Assembly (NCBI GenBank): GCA_005503055.1
Contig: SCOX01000003.1
Span: 283,614 to 347,613, forward strand
DNA: 64,000 bases
DNA from: Lysobacteraceae bacterium P
Lineage (GTDB): Bacteria > Pseudomonadota > Gammaproteobacteria > Xanthomonadales > Xanthomonadaceae
Reading direction: 5' to 3'
Below the pieces are notes generated by a model. It did not search any database, was not told the DNA's origin, and saw only the letters and a list, made by a program, of their open reading frames with translations. Below, in pieces: positions 29,001 through 38,914 of the stretch. Position 1 is the first letter of the stretch. Each line of letters opens with the position of its first letter. The position numbers and the translations under genes were made by a program.

Positions 29001-29696
<696 letters not shown>

Positions 29697-29749
29697 TGCG
29701 ACGTCCTCGAAACGATGAAAGGGGGACTGCTTCCTGCTGTTCGTAAGGC

Positions 29750-31018
29750 TTACTCGCTCGGTGCGGGATCGGCGTCTGCGTCTGCATCGGCCGCTGCGGC
29801 GACACGCACGCGGGCGCCGTCGGCCAGATCGTCGGGAGGATCCAGCACCACCGTCTCACCGCCTGAGAGACCCTGCGTGACCTCGCGGTCCTCGCCCAGG
29901 CTGCGGCCGACGGTGACCTCGCGCCGTTGCGCCCTCTCGTCGGCGACGACGAAGGCCACCTGCTTGCCGTCGCGCGAGACGATCGCGCCGGCCGGCGCGA
30001 GCACGCCCGGCTTCTGCGCCGGTGCGTCGGGTTTCTTCGTTTCCAGGAAGCTCACGCGCACGCCCATGTCGGGCACGATGCGCGGGTCTTTCTGCTTGAG
30101 CGCCACGCGTACCTTCACCGTGGCCTTGCCGCGATCGGCGGCAGGGATGATCGCGATGACCTCGGCCGGGATCTTCCAATCCTGGTACGCGTTGAGCGTG
30201 GCCTCCACCGGCATCTTCGGTTGCACGCGGCCGATGAAGGCCTCGCCGACTTCCACTTCGATCTCGAGCGAATCCATGTCGACGATGGTGCCGATGCCGG
30301 TGCGGGTGAAGCCGCCGGTGGCGAGCGGAGAAACGATCTCGCCCGGCTGCGCCGCCTTGGCCGTGACCACGCCGGCGAACGGCGCGCGCACGATGGTGTT
30401 GTCCACGCCGATGTCGGCGATGCGCAGACGATCGCCGGCGACCTTCGCGTTGCGCTCGGCGGTGATGAGTTCGGCTCGCAGCGAGTCGCGCCCGGCGACG
30501 GCTTCGTCGTACTGCGCCTTCGACACCAGTTGCTGATTCACCAGCGTGGAGAGTCGACGTGCGTTGGCTTCGGCTTCCGAAAGCTGTGCGCGTACGCCCT
30601 CGACCTGGCTGCGCGAAGCACTGTGCTGCGCGCTCGCGAGCGTGCGTTCGGCATCGGCGTCCAGCGGATCAAGCGTGGCCATGATCTGGCCTTCTTCGAC
30701 CCGCATGCCTTCCTCGATCAGGACTTCGCGCACCTTGCCGGTGATCTTCGCAGACACCGTGGCCATGCGCCGCGCGACGATATAGCCGGTGGCATCGAGC
30801 ACGGACGCGTTGGCGCCGCCGTTGCCGATCGCGGTGACGGTGGCGGTACGCACTTCCACGCCGCGCGCACGGCCGAATACCGCCCATGCGACGAGTGCGA
30901 GTACGACCAGCGCGGCCGCGGCGGCCAGCGCGATCCACAACCCGCGTCGCGAAGTCGGCGGTGGCGGTGCGGATCGGTCGATTCGCAGTTCCTTCAGCAG
31001 GTCGGCAGAGTTGTTCAT
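29750..31018 (-). CDS. Periplasmic adaptor (HlyD/RND-type membrane fusion protein)
   Basis: 422-residue adaptor anchored by one N-terminal helix (about 27-49). Lipoyl-type half-motifs frame a coiled-coil hairpin (about 125-185, with SRSQVEGVRAQLSEAEANARRL), followed by beta-barrel and membrane-proximal domains (GKATVKVRVALKQKDPRIVPDMGVRV). The C-terminus is an Ala/Asp repeat (ADADADADP). First gene of the ABC exporter operon; it should link the pump to an outer-membrane channel encoded elsewhere, since no TolC homologue is in the window. Confidence 0.9.
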   Translation of the reverse strand: MNNSADLLKELRIDRSAPPPPTSRRGLWIALAAAAALVVLALVAWAVFGRARGVEVRTATVTAIGNGGANASVLDATGYIVARRMATVSAKITGKVREVLIEEGMRVEEGQIMATLDPLDADAERTLASAQHSASRSQVEGVRAQLSEAEANARRLSTLVNQQLVSKAQYDEAVAGRDSLRAELITAERNAKVAGDRLRIADIGVDNTIVRAPFAGVVTAKAAQPGEIVSPLATGGFTRTGIGTIVDMDSLEIEVEVGEAFIGRVQPKMPVEATLNAYQDWKIPAEVIAIIPAADRGKATVKVRVALKQKDPRIVPDMGVRVSFLETKKPDAPAQKPGVLAPAGAIVSRDGKQVAFVVADERAQRREVTVGRSLGEDREVTQGLSGGETVVLDPPDDLADGARVRVAAAADADADADPAPSE

Positions 31019-31254
31019 CGACGGTCCGGACGATGGGAAAGGGGGAGTGTGGGCAGTCCGGCTACGCTTGCGCTAGGGGCCGGAAGTCACTTTCGCCGCC
31101 CGGGCGGCCACCACACAGCGCCAAGCCTATTCGATGCGGCCCCGTGCGGTCACCTGATGTTTGTCATGCGACGGACATGACGGCTGCGACTGCCGCGCCG
31201 CCGCGCGCCTGCGGATGATCGCTTCCATCGGGACCACGCACGGAGAGCAAGCGG

Positions 31255-32163
31255 ATGAAGGGCGAACATGCGGTGCTGGCGCGGTTGCAGCGGGTGCGCA
31301 AGTCGTACGGAGAGATCGAGGCGCTCGTCGACACCGACCTGCAGGTGAAGAGTGGACAGATGCTGGCGCTGCTGGGCCCGAACGGCGCGGGCAAGAGCAC
31401 CGCGATCAGATTGCTGCTGGGCCAGGAAGCGGCCGACTCCGGGGAAATATCGCTGTTCGGCATGCCTCCGCACGAACTCGGCGCGCGTCGCCGCATCGGC
31501 GTGATGCTGCAGAGCGCGGGCATCCCGGACACGTTGAAGGTGTCGGAACTGTTAGCGCTCACCCGCAGTTACTATCCGCAGCCTCGCAGCGTCGCCGACT
31601 GCGTGATGCTTGCCGGGCTCGACGGATTGATGGATCGCCGTTACGGCCGGCTCTCGGGCGGACAGCAGCGGCGCGTGCAATTCGCCCTGGCGGTGTGCGG
31701 GCGGCCGCAACTGCTGTTCCTCGACGAGCCGACGACGGGCATGGACATCGAAGCCCGCCAGATGCTGTGGCGCGCGATCCGCGAACTCGTCGCCGAAGGC
31801 TGCGGCGTGTTGCTCACCACGCACTATCTGGAAGAAGCCGAAGCGCTCGCCGACCGTGTCGCAGTGCTGCTGCGCGGGCGCGTTATCGCCGAAGGGTCGG
31901 TCGACGACCTGCGTGGCCACCTGGTGCAGAGGCGTATCCACTGCCTGAGCGCATTGCCCGCCGAACGCGTTTCCTCGTGGCCGAACGTGATCCAGGCGCG
32001 ACGCGATGGTGCGCGGCTGGAAGTGATCGTCGACGCCGCCGAGTCGGTCGTGCGCCGCCTGCTCGCCGAGGACGCGGCGTTGACCGGACTGGAGGTGCTG
32101 CGCGCCGGGCTCGCCGACGCGTTCCTCGAACTCACCCGCGACACCGCCCGGGAGGCCGCGTGA
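31255..32163 (+). CDS. ABC-2 type exporter ATP-binding protein
   Basis: 302-residue ATPase: Walker A GPNGAGKST, signature LSGGQQRRVQFALA, Walker B LLFLDEPTTGMD, switch His in LTTHYLEEAEAL, and a C-terminal extension of about 80 residues typical of the drug/Nod/bacitracin export class. It starts a plus-strand operon with permease, histidine kinase and response regulator. The layout recalls DesKR-linked or LiaRS-linked ABC systems. Its divergent partner is the adaptor gene 237 bases away. Confidence 0.93.
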   Translation: MKGEHAVLARLQRVRKSYGEIEALVDTDLQVKSGQMLALLGPNGAGKSTAIRLLLGQEAADSGEISLFGMPPHELGARRRIGVMLQSAGIPDTLKVSELLALTRSYYPQPRSVADCVMLAGLDGLMDRRYGRLSGGQQRRVQFALAVCGRPQLLFLDEPTTGMDIEARQMLWRAIRELVAEGCGVLLTTHYLEEAEALADRVAVLLRGRVIAEGSVDDLRGHLVQRRIHCLSALPAERVSSWPNVIQARRDGARLEVIVDAAESVVRRLLAEDAALTGLEVLRAGLADAFLELTRDTAREAA

Positions 32164-32933
32164 TGAACACCATTTCGTCGAATTTGCCAGAGCGCCAGGG
32201 CACGCTGCGCGCGTACCGGCTCGAAGCGAAGTACGAGTTCCTGCGCCTGCTGCGCACGCCGATGTTCGCGGTGCCGACGCTGGTCTTCCCCACGCTGTTC
32301 TACGTGCTGTTCGGCGTGCTCCTCGCCGGCCCGCGCGCAGGCGCCTCCGCCGCGCAATACCTGCTGGCGACGTACGGCGTGTTCGGCGTCATGGGGGCGG
32401 CGCTGTTCGGCTTCGGCGTCAGCCTGGCGATCGAGCGCGAGAACGGCTACCTCGAACTCAAGCGCGCGCTGCCCATGCCGCCCGGCGCCTACCTGCTGGC
32501 GAAGATGGCGATGGCGATGCTGTTCGCGTCGATCATCTCGATCCTGCTCGCGCTGCTGGCAGCGGGCCTGGCGAACGTTTCGCTCGCGCCGTGGCAGTGG
32601 GTGGCGCTGTGGGGAGTGAATGCCGCCGGAGCGTTGCCGTTCTGCGCGATCGGTCTGTACATCGGCAGCCTCGTCGGCGGCAGTGGCGCACCGGCGGTGG
32701 TGAACCTGGTCTACATGCCGATGGCATTCCTGTCCGGCTTGTGGATGCCGTTGAACGTGTTGCCGGCGGTGTTCGCCAAGATCGCGCCGATATGGCCGGC
32801 CTGGCACCTGGGCCAGCTCGCGCTGAAGGTGGTCGACCGCGATGCCGGCTCATCGGCATGGATGCACGTCATCGTGCTGGCGGCGATCACGGTGGCGTTC
32901 TTCCTGCTCGCGCGGCGCCGTCTTTCGCGCTGA
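32163..32933 (+). CDS. ABC-2 type transporter permease
   Basis: 256-residue ABC-2 membrane subunit with about six helices, including FAVPTLVFPTLFYVLFGVLL, YGVFGVMGAALFGFGVSLAIE and the conserved MAFLSGLWMPLNVLP segment before the last periplasmic stretch. Start and upstream stop share one base (TGATG), so translation is coupled. With the preceding ATPase it should form a dimeric exporter. Confidence 0.92.
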   Translation: MNTISSNLPERQGTLRAYRLEAKYEFLRLLRTPMFAVPTLVFPTLFYVLFGVLLAGPRAGASAAQYLLATYGVFGVMGAALFGFGVSLAIERENGYLELKRALPMPPGAYLLAKMAMAMLFASIISILLALLAAGLANVSLAPWQWVALWGVNAAGALPFCAIGLYIGSLVGGSGAPAVVNLVYMPMAFLSGLWMPLNVLPAVFAKIAPIWPAWHLGQLALKVVDRDAGSSAWMHVIVLAAITVAFFLLARRRLSR

Positions 32934-32985
32934 CAGGCCGGGGGATACAGTCGTGACCACGCGCCATGCCCACGGAGTGCGCACC

Positions 32986-34182
32986 ATGTCCGCATCGAAC
33001 AAACCGGCGCTGCTGCGCTGGCGGGGGCGCCTGATCCCCGAGGCCCTGGGCCTGGGGTGGACGCCGTTCTTCCTGCTGGGCTACCTCAGCTTCCTGTTCC
33101 TGCCCACGCTGCTGGCCTGGATCGGCGAGAGCGACCGCGTTTTCGGTGGCAGGACGATGCTGTGGCCGACACTGGCGTCGATCGCGCTGTTTCTGCCGTT
33201 GTACTTCGCCGCGTACCGGCAGGTCGGCGCGAACAAGATCGCGTGCATGCTGGCGATCGCGGCGCTGGGTTATCTGGTGCTGCCGACCAACCCGTTCGCC
33301 AACACCTATCTGATCTACGCCGCCGGCTTCGCCGCCACCGTGGGCGGACCGTTGTGGCAGCGCCTGGCGTGGATGGCGGCGATGCTCGCGGGATTGCTGG
33401 TCGAGATCGTACTGCTGCGCTATCCGGTGTTCGTGTTCCTGATCACCCTGATCGTCGCCGTGGCGGTGTTCTTCGGCAACCACCATTTCCTCGAAAGCCG
33501 CCGCCGCCAGGCCGCGCTGAAACTCTCGCACGACGAAGTACGCCGCCTGGCCGCGCTGGCCGAACGCGAGCGCATCGGCCGCGACCTGCACGATCTGCTC
33601 GGCCACACCTTGTCTCTGGTGGCGCTCAAGTCCGAACTGGCAAGCAAGCTGGTCGAACGCGACCCGCAGGCCGCCGTGCGCGAACTGGGCGAAGTCACGC
33701 GCGTCGCGCGCGATGCGCTGACGCAGGTGCGCAGCGCCGTGACCGGCATCCGCGCCGCCGGGATGGCGTCGGAACTCGCTTCGGCGCGGCTACTGCTGGA
33801 GTCCGACGGCGTCGTGTTCGCGTACGAGACCGCGCCCGTGCCGCTGCCGCCGGAAGTCGAAACCGTCCTGGCGATGACGCTGCGCGAAGCGGTGACCAAC
33901 GTGCAACGCCACGCACGCGCCCGCAACGCGCGTGCATGCCTGCATGTGGAAGGCGACGACGCGGTCCTGTCGATCGAGGACGACGGGCGCGGCGGTGCCA
34001 TCGCGCCGGGCAACGGCCTGCGCGGCATGCGCGAACGGCTGGAGGCGCTGGGCGGGCGGCTGCGCGTGGATTCCGTGTCGGGGCGTGGGACGCATCTGCA
34101 TGCGCACGTTCCCCTGGCATGGCCTGCGATGGATACGGCCGATCAAGCGCCGCGCACGCAGGTGCCGCCCGCCGCCGCCTGA
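32986..34182 (+). CDS. DesK-like sensor histidine kinase (HisKA_3)
   Basis: 398-residue sensor with five or six N-terminal membrane helices (about 22-165), a HisKA_3 dimerisation helix with phospho-acceptor His202 (IGRDLHDLLGHTLSLVALK) and a short ATPase domain with LREAVTNVQRHA (N box), DDGRG and GNGLRGMRERLEALGG. The layout is that of B. subtilis DesK, which senses membrane thickness. The ATG at 32986 was chosen over upstream alternatives that run inside the permease gene. It lies directly upstream of its response regulator. Confidence 0.93.
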   Translation: MSASNKPALLRWRGRLIPEALGLGWTPFFLLGYLSFLFLPTLLAWIGESDRVFGGRTMLWPTLASIALFLPLYFAAYRQVGANKIACMLAIAALGYLVLPTNPFANTYLIYAAGFAATVGGPLWQRLAWMAAMLAGLLVEIVLLRYPVFVFLITLIVAVAVFFGNHHFLESRRRQAALKLSHDEVRRLAALAERERIGRDLHDLLGHTLSLVALKSELASKLVERDPQAAVRELGEVTRVARDALTQVRSAVTGIRAAGMASELASARLLLESDGVVFAYETAPVPLPPEVETVLAMTLREAVTNVQRHARARNARACLHVEGDDAVLSIEDDGRGGAIAPGNGLRGMRERLEALGGRLRVDSVSGRGTHLHAHVPLAWPAMDTADQAPRTQVPPAAA

Positions 34183-34221
34183 CCGAGCGCCCGGTGCTAA
34201 CGTGCGCGCAGCCCGTCGGAG

Positions 34222-34848
34222 ATGCAGGCGATGATTGGAGTGGTGCTGGCGGAAGACCAGGCGATGGTGCTGGGCGCGCTGTCGGCGTTGCTCAGGCTGG
34301 AGTCCGACATCGACGTGCTCGCCACCGCCACCGATGGCGAAGCGGCATGGAGCCAGATTCAGCGCTTGCATCGCGAAGGTCGGGCGCCGGACGTGCTGGT
34401 CACCGACATCGAGATGCCCGGCCTCGGCGGTCTGGAACTGGCGCAGCGCCTGCAGCGCCACGAGCTGCCCACGAAGGTCATCATCGTTACCACCTTCGCG
34501 CGCGCCGGGTTCCTGCGTCGTGCGCTGGAAGCCGGAGCCAGTGGCTATCTGTTGAAGGACGCGCCGGCCGAGCAGCTCGCCGACGCGATCCGCCGCGTGC
34601 ATCGCGGCGGGCGCGCGATCGATCCGCAACTGGCGGTGGACGCGTGGGGCGAAGCGGACCCGCTCAACGAGCGCGAACGGCAGGTGTTGCGGCTCGCTGG
34701 CGAGGGGCTCACGGCCGGCGAGATCGCCGCGCAGCTGCACCTGTCGCAGGGAACGGTGCGGAACTACCTGTCCGAGTCGATCGGGAAACTCGGCGTCGGC
34801 AACCGCATCGAGGCGTACCGGCTGGCGCGTCAGAAGGGATGGCTGTAG
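34222..34848 (+). CDS. NarL/DesR-like response regulator
   Basis: 208 residues from this ATG, or 205 from a second ATG nine bases on. Receiver domain with acidic pair ED near the N-terminus and phospho-acceptor Asp62 (VTDIEMPGLGG), then a LuxR-type HTH (LNERERQVLRLAGEGLTAGEIAAQL..SQGTVRNYLSESIGKL). The C-terminus GNRIEAYRLARQKGWL is characteristic of DesR. With the DesK-like sensor it probably controls the upstream ABC exporter or membrane lipid composition. Confidence 0.93.
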   Translation: MQAMIGVVLAEDQAMVLGALSALLRLESDIDVLATATDGEAAWSQIQRLHREGRAPDVLVTDIEMPGLGGLELAQRLQRHELPTKVIIVTTFARAGFLRRALEAGASGYLLKDAPAEQLADAIRRVHRGGRAIDPQLAVDAWGEADPLNERERQVLRLAGEGLTAGEIAAQLHLSQGTVRNYLSESIGKLGVGNRIEAYRLARQKGWL

Positions 34849-34857
34849 CACGGTTGT

Positions 34858-35160
34858 TCCTTCTCCCCTTGTGGGAGAAGGTGGCGCGAAGCCCCGCAAG
34901 ACAGGCGCGCCGCAGGCGCGCGCTTCGACCCGTCAGTCTTCAAGCTCGTCATCATTCAAGCCGTCATGCCGGCGAAAGCCGGGACCGGGACCGGGACCGT
35001 GCCGTCCGTGCCCCTTGCCGTCATGCCAGCGACGCTGGAATCCGCGTTCGATTTGGTATCGAAGCAACAGCACAGCGTGGATATGCGTGCGCGAGACCCC
35101 TCGCGTCCGTGTCCGTTGCCCCTCACCCGAGCTCCTCTCCCGTTGGCAGAGGGGCTCAAG
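34858..35160. repeat. Mosaic of dispersed intergenic repeats
   Basis: The 315-bp gap between convergent genes holds no gene. It contains CTTCTCCCCTTGTGGGAGAAGG (34860-34881), a GC palindrome AGGCGCGCCGCAGGCGCGC (34913-34931), two CGTCATGCCGGCGAAAGCCGG-type units (about 34965 and 35020), and CTCACCCGAGCTCCTCTCCC..CAGAGGGG near 35110-35155. All are common xanthomonad intergenic modules. Together they can end transcription from both sides. Confidence 0.7.
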
Positions 35161-35163
35161 AAC

Positions 35164-36543
35164 TCAAACGTCGGCGTGCTGCTTCAACAACGCATACGCA
35201 CCACGCAGGCCCTGCGCTTCGCCGCCGGCCGGACGGCCCGGGCGGTCGGTGTCGTTCCAGCTGTACACGTCCAGGTGCGCCCACTTCTGCGTCGGCGGGA
35301 CGAAGCGGTCCAGGTACACCGCGGCGGTGATGCTGCCCGCCATCTTCGACGGGCCGCCGTTGGCGATGTCGGCGACGTTGCTCATCAGGTAGCGAACGTA
35401 GGGGCGCCACAGCGGCATGCGCCACAGCGGATCGCGCAGCTGCATGCCGGCTTCGAGCCACTGCTGCGCCACGCCCTCGTCGTTGCTGTACAGCGCCGGC
35501 AGGTCGGGGCCCAGCGCGATGCGCGCCGCGCCGGTGAGCGTGGCGAAATCCAGCAGCAGCTGCGGCTGCATTTCGGTCGCGTAGGTCAGCGCGTCGCACA
35601 GAATCACGCGGCCCTCGGCGTCGGTGTTGTCGATCTCCACCGTGATGCCGCGGCGCGTGTCGACGACCTCGCCCGGGCGGAACGCGTTGGGACCGATCGC
35701 GTTCTCCACCGCCGGCACCAGCAGCGTGATGCGCAGCGGCAGCCGCTGCGTCATCACCAGTTCGGCCAGCGCGATCGCATGCGCCGCGCCGCCCATGTCC
35801 TTCTTCATATTGCGCATGCCGTCGGCGGGCTTGAGGTCCAGGCCGCCGGTGTCGAAGCACACGCCCTTGCCGACGATGACCACATGCGGGTGCGATTCCC
35901 CGCCCCAGCGCAGGCTGATCATGCGCGGCGCGCGATGGCTGGCGCGGCCGACGGCGTGGATCGCCGGGAAGTTGTGCGTGAGCAGGTCGTCGCCGCTGAC
36001 GACTTCGATCTGCGCGCCGAAGCGTTCGGCGATCTCGCACACCACCTGCTCCAGCTGGTCCGGCCCCATGTGCTCGGTCGGCGTGTTGACCAGGTCGCGC
36101 ACGCGCATGCATGCGGCCAGCTGCGCGAAGACCTCCGCATCGCCCTGCGCGAGCGCGAGCTGCGCCGGCACGCGCAGCGGCTGGCGGTAGCGGTTGAAGC
36201 GGTAGCAACCCAGGCCCCAGCCGAGCTGGAACGCGGCCAGCGCATCGGCCGGCAGCGGCGTCGCCAGCGCCCACGCGCGCGACGGCAGCGCGAAGGGCGC
36301 ATGGCCGTAGGCGAACGGATCGAGCGGGTCGCCCACGCCGATCACCGCACCGGCGATGCCACCGTCCGCCGCCGGCAGCGTGATGGTGGAGTACGGCGCG
36401 CCGTCGAAGCCCTGCGCGTCGAGCCAGGCGCCCACCGCGGCGGGCTGCGTCGAACGCCACGCGGCAACGTCGTCGCGCGAGACGACATACAGCGGCAGCG
36501 CGGCGGTGGTGGTGATGTCGACAAATCCAGACGGCAGGCTCAT
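35164..36543 (-). CDS. Leucyl aminopeptidase family protein (M17)
   Basis: 459-residue cytosolic metallo-aminopeptidase. The catalytic domain shows VGKGVCFDTGGLDLKP (metal-binding Lys and Asp), MKKDMGGA and the signature NTDAEGR at 306-312 with the catalytic Arg. Length is slightly shorter than PepA (503), like the PepB-type or xanthomonad second M17 group. It overlaps the HAD gene by ATGA and is probably coupled to it. Confidence 0.93.
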   Translation of the reverse strand: MSLPSGFVDITTTAALPLYVVSRDDVAAWRSTQPAAVGAWLDAQGFDGAPYSTITLPAADGGIAGAVIGVGDPLDPFAYGHAPFALPSRAWALATPLPADALAAFQLGWGLGCYRFNRYRQPLRVPAQLALAQGDAEVFAQLAACMRVRDLVNTPTEHMGPDQLEQVVCEIAERFGAQIEVVSGDDLLTHNFPAIHAVGRASHRAPRMISLRWGGESHPHVVIVGKGVCFDTGGLDLKPADGMRNMKKDMGGAAHAIALAELVMTQRLPLRITLLVPAVENAIGPNAFRPGEVVDTRRGITVEIDNTDAEGRVILCDALTYATEMQPQLLLDFATLTGAARIALGPDLPALYSNDEGVAQQWLEAGMQLRDPLWRMPLWRPYVRYLMSNVADIANGGPSKMAGSITAAVYLDRFVPPTQKWAHLDVYSWNDTDRPGRPAGGEAQGLRGAYALLKQHADV

Positions 36544-37256
36544 GCGGCGACGGTTTCCGGTGATTGCGCCGCGTCCAGCCAGTCGGCCAGGTGGGCGAGG
36601 GTGGTGAATTCGAGTTCGGGGCGGACGTCGTCGTGCGGCCAGCGCGCACCGACGCGGTTGATCCAGCAGGTGCGCAGGCCGGCGCGATGCGCGCCGAGCA
36701 CGTCCATTTCGATGTCGTCGCCGACGTGCAGCACCTCGCCCGGCGCGAACGGGAAGCGCCCGCACGCGGCGTGGAAGATGCTGGCCGCCGGCTTGGCCGT
36801 GCCGTGCTCGCGCGCACCGAGCTGGAACGCGAAATGCGCGCCGATGCCCACGCGCGCCAGGTCCGCGTTGCCGTTGCTGATCGCCGCCAGCGGCACGCGT
36901 GCGGCCAGACGCGCGAGCGCGTCGAGCGTGTCGTCGTAGAACTCCACGCGATTGCGCTCGTCGTAGAACGCCTCGAAGGCGGCCTCCGCGTGCAGCGGGT
37001 CGTCGCCGGCCTGTTCCATCGCGCGCACCAGGCTCAGCTTGCGCAGCAGGCTGAAGTCGTGGGCGAGGTCGGGGCGCTCGTGGTACATGCGTTCGCGCAG
37101 TTCGCGCATGGCCTCGATCGGGAAGCGCTGCGCCGTGCGCGGGCAGTGTTCGGTGAGCCAGTCGTGCAGCACGCGTTCGACCCGCGCGCCGATGGGCGCG
37201 AAGGGCCAGAGGGTGTCGTCGAGATCGAGGGTGATCGCACGGACGGTAAAGGGCAT
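36540..37256 (-). CDS. HAD family hydrolase (YigB-like)
   Basis: 238-residue phosphatase with motif I DLDDTLW (nucleophile Asp11, acid/base Asp13), motif II Ser in AAISNGNADL, Lys in the GTAKPAASIF motif III and motif IV GDDIEMDVLGA. Cap type C1. Substrate not predictable; the closest-looking group is YigB, an FMN or 5-amino-6-ribitylamino-uracil phosphate phosphatase. It precedes the aminopeptidase in the same operon. Confidence 0.92.
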   Translation of the reverse strand: MPFTVRAITLDLDDTLWPFAPIGARVERVLHDWLTEHCPRTAQRFPIEAMRELRERMYHERPDLAHDFSLLRKLSLVRAMEQAGDDPLHAEAAFEAFYDERNRVEFYDDTLDALARLAARVPLAAISNGNADLARVGIGAHFAFQLGAREHGTAKPAASIFHAACGRFPFAPGEVLHVGDDIEMDVLGAHRAGLRTCWINRVGARWPHDDVRPELEFTTLAHLADWLDAAQSPETVAA

Positions 37257-37497
37257 CGGCCGATTTTAGCCTTACCGGGAGCCGCGTCCGTTCGTCGCGT
37301 GCGGGAGGCCGCGAGGCGCGCTTTGCGGGCCCGGTCGCGGTTCGCCCCTGCGCGCGGGTGTAGACAGGCGATGGCACGCGCGGAGCCGCTCCGGGCCCCC
37401 GACGTGCGTGCCGCCGGCCCAGTTTTCGCCGGGTGCGCCCAGGACGGCTCGCGCGCCGCGGTCCACGGCGGCTCGCGCCGCCCCAAGGAGGAAAGTC

Positions 37498-37743
37498 ATG
37501 CGCATTCCAGGTCCACACAACGCTCGTCGATCCCCCCTCGCCCGTCTGCTGGGCATCGCCGCGCTGGCGCTGGTGCTCGCCGGTACGGCCAGCGCCGGTC
37601 GCTGGCCGTACATCCAGACGTTCTATGACGAAGCAGGCGAAGCGGTGGGCTGGCAGATCGGCCACTGCGACAACAGCTACAGCTTCCACGGCGTGCGCAC
37701 GCCGGTATACACGATCGAACGGTTGCAGTGCCCCGACTTGTAA
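37498..37743 (+). CDS. Small secreted protein, DUF6289-like
   Basis: 81 residues with a clear signal peptide (about 1-34, ending TASAG) and a short mature part with two cysteines (GHCDNSY, LQCPDL). The pattern resembles the small DUF6289 group of lysobacters and relatives, but this assignment is from memory of family style. AAGGAGGAAAG lies just before the ATG. Function unknown. Confidence 0.65.
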   Translation: MRIPGPHNARRSPLARLLGIAALALVLAGTASAGRWPYIQTFYDEAGEAVGWQIGHCDNSYSFHGVRTPVYTIERLQCPDL

Positions 37744-37754
37744 GGCGTCGTACC

Positions 37755-37780
37755 GCCCTCTCCCGCGATCGGGGGAGGGC
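37755..37780. terminator. Convergent terminator
   Basis: GCCCTCTCCC-GCGATC-GGGGGAGGGC, a 10-bp stem with one mismatch, ending one base before the stop codon of the AI-2E gene. It probably serves the secreted-protein gene and, in the reverse sense, the AI-2E operon. Confidence 0.7.
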
Positions 37781-38914
37781 CTACTCCAGCAGCTTCGCCC
37801 AGCCCGTCAGTCCTTCGATGCGCGCCAGCACCAGCTTCACGCACACCAGCAGCGGCACCGCGAGCAGCAGGCCGATGATCCCCCACAGCCAGCCGAACAC
37901 CATCAGCGCCAGGATCAGCACCAGCGGCGACAGCCGCATGCTGTGGCCGAGGATGATCGGCGTGACGATCTGGCCCTCCAGCGTGTGCAGCGCGAGGTAC
38001 AGGCCCGCAGGCAGCAGCGACGGCCACAGGTCGTCGAAGGCGACGAAGCCCATCAGCAGCATGATGATGATGCCCAGCAGCGGGCCCACGTACGGCGCGA
38101 AATTGAGGATCGCCGCCATCGTGCCCCACAGCAGCGCCTCCTGCAGCGGCACGCCCAGCCAGTACAGCGAGCCGGCCAGCGCCAAACCGAGCACCGTGTT
38201 GATCACGGTGATGGTGAGCACGTAGCGCGAGATGGCGCGTTCGATCGAGGTGAGGATGTCGACCGTCAGCTTCTTCTGCTGGCGCGTGGGCAGCAGCGCG
38301 ATCGCGTTTCGCTGCAGTTGCTGGCCGTAGACCATGAAGAAGAACGTCAGCAGCACCACCGCCAGCACCGAGGCCACGCGGCGCGGCGTCGCGGTGAGCA
38401 CCTTGTAGGGCTCGTTGAGTTCGGTGCGGATCACCTGCACCGGCTTGCTCGTGCTTTCGCCACCGGCGGCGCGCGCGATGTTCTGCGCGGCCTTGTTCGC
38501 GTCGAGCATCGGCTTGGTCAGGTCGCGCAGCTTCGGCGCGAGCTGCTTCATCTCGCGCGGTACCTGGCGGACCCACTCGCTGGCCGGCTCGATCAGCTGG
38601 TTGCCCAGCGCGCCGGCCGCGGCCAGGCCGCCCAACAGCACCAGCAGGGCGCCGAAGAAGCGCGGCAGGTAGAGCCTCTGCAAGCCGCGGATGATGGGAT
38701 TGCCGATCAGCGCGAAGAACATCGCCAGCAGGATCGGCAGGACCAGGTCCTGCGTCGCCCATAGCGTGAACGCCACCGCCAGCGTTGCCAGCACCACCGC
38801 CGCCGAGGACGAGCGCGGTCGCGGCGCTGGCGGCGGACTAGGGGGAAGTTCGCCTTCCTCGTCGGCCAAGGCGACGATCTCGGATGCCGAAGGCGCCGGC
38901 GGGAGCGAGCTCAT
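37781..38914 (-). CDS. AI-2E family transporter (PerM-like permease)
   Basis: 377-residue membrane protein with about eight helices. Typical words are VLPILLAMFFALIGNPIIRGL, GVPLQEALLWGTMAAILNFAPYVGPLLG and PLVLILALMVFGWLWGIIGLLLAVPLLV. Family members export autoinducer-2 or act as sodium/proton antiporters; some have no known role. It has an Ala/Pro/Glu-rich N-terminal extension. It is the last gene of a four-gene minus-strand operon with small envelope-stress type proteins and overlaps the previous gene by ATGA. Confidence 0.9.
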   Translation of the reverse strand: MSSLPPAPSASEIVALADEEGELPPSPPPAPRPRSSSAAVVLATLAVAFTLWATQDLVLPILLAMFFALIGNPIIRGLQRLYLPRFFGALLVLLGGLAAAGALGNQLIEPASEWVRQVPREMKQLAPKLRDLTKPMLDANKAAQNIARAAGGESTSKPVQVIRTELNEPYKVLTATPRRVASVLAVVLLTFFFMVYGQQLQRNAIALLPTRQQKKLTVDILTSIERAISRYVLTITVINTVLGLALAGSLYWLGVPLQEALLWGTMAAILNFAPYVGPLLGIIIMLLMGFVAFDDLWPSLLPAGLYLALHTLEGQIVTPIILGHSMRLSPLVLILALMVFGWLWGIIGLLLAVPLLVCVKLVLARIEGLTGWAKLLE

